A stretch of DNA of 34,330 nt from Pseudonocardia sp. KRD291 (GTDB lineage Bacteria > Actinomycetota > Actinomycetes > Mycobacteriales > Pseudonocardiaceae). The position numbers were made by a program, and so were the translations under genes. A model generated the notes under the pieces. The model was not told the origin of the DNA and searched no databases. It saw only the letters and a program-made list of their open reading frames with translations. The stretch spans positions 1-34,330 of the forward strand of contig NZ_JADQDD010000026.1 in assembly GCF_019263595.1 (NCBI RefSeq), written 5' to 3'. This document shows positions 31,404 through 34,330 of the stretch, one piece after another (the first letter of the stretch is position 1; each line of letters starts with the position of its first letter).

Positions 31404-31863
31404 CAGTGCGAGACACCGGCGACCGCCGCGCAGTGGGTCGCCCGCCTGGCCGAGGCCCATCACGCCGGACGCCTTCAGGACGAGCTCGTCAAGCTGGGCC
31501 GGGTCGTCCCGCTGCTGATCATCGACGAGGTCGGCTACATCCCCTTCGAAGCCGAAGCGGCGAACCTGTTCTTCCAGCTCGTCTCATCCCGCTACGAACG
31601 CGCCTCGCTGATCGTCACCAGTAACAAGCCCTTCGGACGCTGGGGCGAGGTCTTCGGCGACGACGTCGTCGCCGCCGCGATGATCGACCGCCTCGTCCAC
31701 CACGCCGAAGTCGTCTCTCTCTCAAGGGCGACAGCTACCGGCTCAAGGACCGCGACCTCGGCCGCGTCCCAGCCGCGGGCAAGACCGACAGCTGAAGACC
31801 AACAACCAGGTGGGTCAAATTTCAAACGGATCACGCCGGGTCACGGTTCGGCCGGAGTTGACA
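31404..31863 (+). mobile_element. Right-end remnant of an IS21-family insertion sequence
   Basis: It contains the C-terminal two thirds of an IstB-type ATPase and the sequence after it. That ends in GGAGTTGACA (31854-31863), which looks like an IS21-type end with terminal CA. The transposase gene istA, the start of istB and the left end are all missing, so the element cannot move by itself. Its left junction lies inside the BVMO gene at about 31400-31430 and cannot be fixed to the base. The stop of the GntR gene is 40 bases to the right. Confidence 0.7.
31425..31795 (+). pseudogene. istB: IstB-like ATP-binding protein, truncated and frameshifted
   Basis: IS21 helper ATPase remnant: TAAQWVARLAEAHHAGRLQD, the Walker B-like LLIIDEVGYIPF, FFQLVSSRYERASLIVTSNK and AAAMIDRLVHHAEVVSL. 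The N-terminal Walker A part is missing. A (TC)5 run at 31714-31723 carries two extra bases: removing one TC restores the reading KGDSYRLKDRDLGRVPAAGK to a TGA at 31793-31795, which is the normal IstB ending. The protein is therefore broken at both ends. Confidence 0.75.
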
Positions 31864-31902
31864 GGCCCGGGTTCCCGGTAGATGACCTACCAGCGATGCG
31901 AG

Positions 31903-32553
31903 TCAGTCGGTGAAGGGCATGTCGGCGATGCGGGTACGCGCGGTGTCGAAGATGCGCCGGTACCTCGCTACCGCGTCGTTGCGTCGGTCCTGTTCGAGCA
32001 GGGCGATGACGTCGCGGTAGCCGTCGCGCCAGATCTGCCAGAGGTCGTCGTCCGCGGCGAGGGCGAGCAACCTGACGGTGCGGGTGACGGTCAGGTCGAC
32101 GTGCGACTGGAGCTCCAGGTTGCCGCTGGCGGAGATCATGATGGTGCTGACGTCGGCGCCGGCGGCGCTGGCTGCGGTGGTGTCGCCGCGCTCCAGGGCG
32201 GCCTCGGAGTCCGCGAGGCGGGCTCGCATGCGAGCGAACTCGGTGTCGGTCAGGTGTGGCAGTCCCCACTCGACGCCGGCGCTCGCCAGGACGCCCATGA
32301 CATCGATGAGGTCGAGCGCGTTCTTCCGTGTGATCACACTGACCCGGCGAACGCGGTTGGGTGCGAGGTCGACGAGTCCCTCGCTGGTCAGCTGGGCCAC
32401 GGCTTCGCGGATCGGGGTGATGCTGACCCCGAGCCTCGTCGCGAGCTCGGCGTCCTTGAGCACCGTCCCGGGGGCGAGCTCCCCAGTGACGATCTCGTCG
32501 CGGAGTTGGCGGACGATCGCCTCCCGGCGGCTCGGTGGCACGGCATAGGTCAT
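31903..32553 (-). CDS. GntR family transcriptional regulator (FadR/FCD subfamily)
   Basis: A 216-aa regulator. The N-terminal winged helix-turn-helix (about 8-75) shows AIVRQLRDEIVTGELAPGT (12-30), DAELATRLGVSITPIREAVA (34-53) and LTSEGLV, the GntR signature. The C-terminal part is helical and fits the FCD ligand-binding domain that senses organic acids or acyl-CoA. ATG 32553 has AGGAGA about ten bases upstream; an in-frame ATG at 32589 has none and would fall beside the terminator hairpin. It lies downstream of a complete BVMO gene on the same strand but behind a hairpin, so it may have its own promoter in the 32554-32604 gap. It likely controls the BVMO gene. Confidence 0.86.
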   Translation of the reverse strand: MTYAVPPSRREAIVRQLRDEIVTGELAPGTVLKDAELATRLGVSITPIREAVAQLTSEGLVDLAPNRVRRVSVITRKNALDLIDVMGVLASAGVEWGLPHLTDTEFARMRARLADSEAALERGDTTAASAAGADVSTIMISASGNLELQSHVDLTVTRTVRLLALAADDDLWQIWRDGYRDVIALLEQDRRNDAVARYRRIFDTARTRIADMPFTD

Positions 32554-32604
32554 CAGGGGCCGTTCTCCTGGATCGGGATTCTCGATCATGCCAGGAAGCC
32601 GGGC

Positions 32605-32642
32605 GGTGTGGGTGCCCGCTGGGCCGGGCGGGTACCCACACC
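32605..32642 (-). terminator. Terminator hairpin after the BVMO gene
   Basis: A 15-bp stem with one mismatch (32605-32619 with 32628-32642) and an 8-base loop. It lies 23 bases beyond the BVMO stop on the minus strand and before the GntR start. Confidence 0.7.
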
Positions 32643-32665
32643 ACCGTCCTCCTTCGTCGTCTGGG

Positions 32666-34285
32666 TCAGGCCGGGGTGAGCGCCGGGGTGAGGGCGAAGC
32701 CCCGGTAGCCGTTCTCGGCGATCTCGGTGCAGAGCTCCCGGTAGGGGCCGACACCGCCGATGTAGGCCATGAAGACCCGCGGCTTGCCGGGCACGTTGGA
32801 GCCCATGTACCAGGAGTCGGCCTGCGGGTAGAGCGTGGCGTTGCCGACCTCCTCGACGTGGGCGACCCAGCCGTCCTCGGCCTCGGCGGTGGCCTCGATG
32901 GTTCCGAGGCCGTTCTGGCGCAGGTGAGCGAGGGCGTCGGAGACCCATTCGACGTGCTGCTCGATGGAGACGATCATGTTGGACAGCACGCTGGGGCTGG
33001 ACGGCCCGGTGATGGTGAACAGGTTGGGGAACCCGGTCACGCAGAGGCCGAGGTAGGAGCGGGGTCCCTCGCTCCACTTCTCCTTCAAGGCGACTGCGCC
33101 ACGGCCGCGGATGTCGATCGCGGTCAGGGCCCCGGTCATGGCGTCGAAGCCGGTGGCGAACACGACGGCGTCGAGGTCGTAGGAGTCCTCGGAGGTCGCC
33201 ACACCGGTCTCGGTGAGCCCGACCAGCGGCGTCTTGCGCAGGTCGACCAGGTGCACGTGGGGCTGGTTGTAGGTCTCGTAGTAGTTCGTGTCCAGGCAGG
33301 GGCGCTTGGTGCCGATGGGGTAGCTGCGGGGTGAGAGCGTCTCGGCGACCTGGGGGTCGGTGACCCGCTCGCGAATCTTCTGGCGTACGAACTCGGCCGC
33401 GGTCTCGTTGGCCTCGCGGTCGGCCAGGATGTCGGTGTAGCCGCCGATGATCGCTGTCAGCGTGCCGCCGTCCCACGCTCCCTGGTACTTCGCGGTGCGT
33501 TCCGCCTCGCTGACCTCCAGCGCGGACTTGGTGGCCGGCTCGATCGGCACGCCGAAGCCGGAGGCGCGCTGGGCGGCCCGCCAGTCCCGGTAGCGGGCCT
33601 TCATCTGGTCGATCTCGCTCTGCTCGAGTGGGCGGTTGCGTGCGGCGAGGGAGAAGGCGGGGGTGCGTTGGAAGACGGTGAGCTCCGCGGCCTGCGAGGC
33701 GATGATCGGGATCGACTGCACGCCCGAGGAGCCGGTGCCGATGACGGCGACGCGCTGACCGGTGAAGTCCACCCCGCCGCGCGGCCAGTGCGCGGTGTGG
33801 AACGTCTGCCCCTGGAAGCGGTCGAGGCCGGGGACCTCGGGCAGCTTCGACGCCGACAGGCAGCCGGTGGCCATGATCAGGAACTGCGTGTCGACGGTCT
33901 CACCGGTGTCGGTGGTGACCAGCCAGCGCTCGCGCCCCTCGTCGTAAGCCGCCGAGGTCACCCGGGTCTCGAAGGTGATGTCGCGGCCCAGGTCGAAACG
34001 GTCGGCGACGTGCTCGGCGTAGCGCAGGATCTCCGGCTGCGCGGGATACTTCTCGGTCCACTCCCAGTCCTGCTCGAGCTCGGGGGAGAAGGAGTAGGAG
34101 TACGACATGCTCTCGACGTCGCAGCGGGCGCCGGGGTAGCGGTTCCAGTACCAGGTGCCGCCGACGCCGTCGCCGGCCTCGAAGACCCGGGTGGTGAACC
34201 CGAGCTCACGCAGTCGGTGGAGCTGGTACATCCCGGCGAAGCCGGCGCCGACGATGACGGCGTCGACCTCTCGTGGGTGGGTCAT
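32666..34285 (-). CDS. Baeyer-Villiger monooxygenase, cyclohexanone monooxygenase type
   Basis: Complete flavin-containing monooxygenase of 539 aa, the usual length for type I BVMOs. FAD motif GAGFAG (13-18), GGTWYWNRYPGARCDVES (42-59), the BVMO fingerprint FQGQTFHTAHWP (157-168), NADPH motif GTGSSG (183-188), ATGFDAMTG, and a C-terminal stretch with PQADSWYMGSNVPGKPR. It would convert a cyclic or linear ketone to a lactone or ester using NADPH and O2. ATG 34285 has GGAGAACG upstream at normal spacing. No lactone hydrolase lies beside it in this window. Its promoter is in the last 45 bases or beyond the right edge. It is followed by a hairpin and a GntR regulator. It may replace the broken BVMO at 30555. 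Confidence 0.92.
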   Translation of the reverse strand: MTHPREVDAVIVGAGFAGMYQLHRLRELGFTTRVFEAGDGVGGTWYWNRYPGARCDVESMSYSYSFSPELEQDWEWTEKYPAQPEILRYAEHVADRFDLGRDITFETRVTSAAYDEGRERWLVTTDTGETVDTQFLIMATGCLSASKLPEVPGLDRFQGQTFHTAHWPRGGVDFTGQRVAVIGTGSSGVQSIPIIASQAAELTVFQRTPAFSLAARNRPLEQSEIDQMKARYRDWRAAQRASGFGVPIEPATKSALEVSEAERTAKYQGAWDGGTLTAIIGGYTDILADREANETAAEFVRQKIRERVTDPQVAETLSPRSYPIGTKRPCLDTNYYETYNQPHVHLVDLRKTPLVGLTETGVATSEDSYDLDAVVFATGFDAMTGALTAIDIRGRGAVALKEKWSEGPRSYLGLCVTGFPNLFTITGPSSPSVLSNMIVSIEQHVEWVSDALAHLRQNGLGTIEATAEAEDGWVAHVEEVGNATLYPQADSWYMGSNVPGKPRVFMAYIGGVGPYRELCTEIAENGYRGFALTPALTPA

Positions 34286-34330
34286 GGTCGTTCTCCGTCT
34301 CCGGGCGCGCAGAGGCCGCCCTCGGGGGTT

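Noticed and set aside
31404-31863. A complete IS21 element
   Set aside because: No istA, no Walker A part of istB and no left end are present in the window.
31867-31878. CCGGG-TT-CCCGG hairpin after the GntR gene
   Set aside because: The two-base loop is too small for a stable hairpin of this form and the stem is short.
1-34330. CRISPR arrays, tRNA or rRNA genes, prophage or toxin-antitoxin genes
   Set aside because: I saw no regularly spaced repeats, no tRNA-like cloverleaf ends and no recognisable genes of these kinds. A tRNAscan or Infernal run would settle small RNAs.

Overview
The window is uniformly GC-rich, gene-dense DNA from a high-GC actinobacterium. Genus is inferred only: Pseudonocardia, Amycolatopsis or a related Pseudonocardiales genus fits best. 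The pointers are the folP2-like/gpgS pair at the left edge (the Rv1207-Rv1208 order of Mycobacterium), three dehydrogenases of mycofactocin-linked families, an IS21-type remnant of actinobacterial style, and frequent GTG starts.

Layout. 1-1277 holds core genes: the 3' end of a dihydropteroate synthase homologue and gpgS. 1436-5423 holds a mycofactocin-type SDR facing an acyl-CoA ligase/MFS transporter unit. 5647-13985, minus strand, holds a 4-hydroxyacetophenone-monooxygenase-like Baeyer-Villiger monooxygenase (BVMO), then a tightly coupled set of two CoA ligases and a single-chain biotin-dependent acyl-CoA carboxylase. 14172-18693 holds two SnoaL-like/enoyl-CoA hydratase pairs, a CMD-family protein and a TetR regulator. 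19330-26284, plus strand, is a flavin-centred run: flavin reductase, RibBA, a luciferase-like monooxygenase (LLM), a small SnoaL-like protein, a second LLM, an NDMA-type alcohol dehydrogenase and a third LLM, closed by a strong hairpin. 26641-29470 holds a second mycofactocin-type SDR, a divergent TetR regulator and a second alcohol dehydrogenase. 29690-31863 is a scar of three truncated genes and the end of an IS21-like element. 31903-34285 holds a GntR regulator and a complete cyclohexanone-monooxygenase-type BVMO.

How the genes may work together (inference). A cyclic alcohol or alkene could be oxidised by FMNH2-using LLMs and mycofactocin-linked dehydrogenases. The ketone could be opened by BVMOs, the acid activated by CoA ligases, and the acyl-CoA processed by hydratases and the carboxylase. 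This set of classes recalls monoterpene degradation (limonene/carveol type) but the substrate cannot be read from sequence. No lactonase or esterase is in the window.

The most striking signal is an 18-bp inverted repeat, RTYTAC-N6-GTNRAY, at nine intergenic places, all in front of catabolic units. In three places it fills the -35/-10 spacer of a recognisable promoter. It suggests one repressor controls the cluster. A second striking point is a RibBA whose GTP cyclohydrolase II half has lost its catalytic segments, translationally coupled to a flavin reductase.
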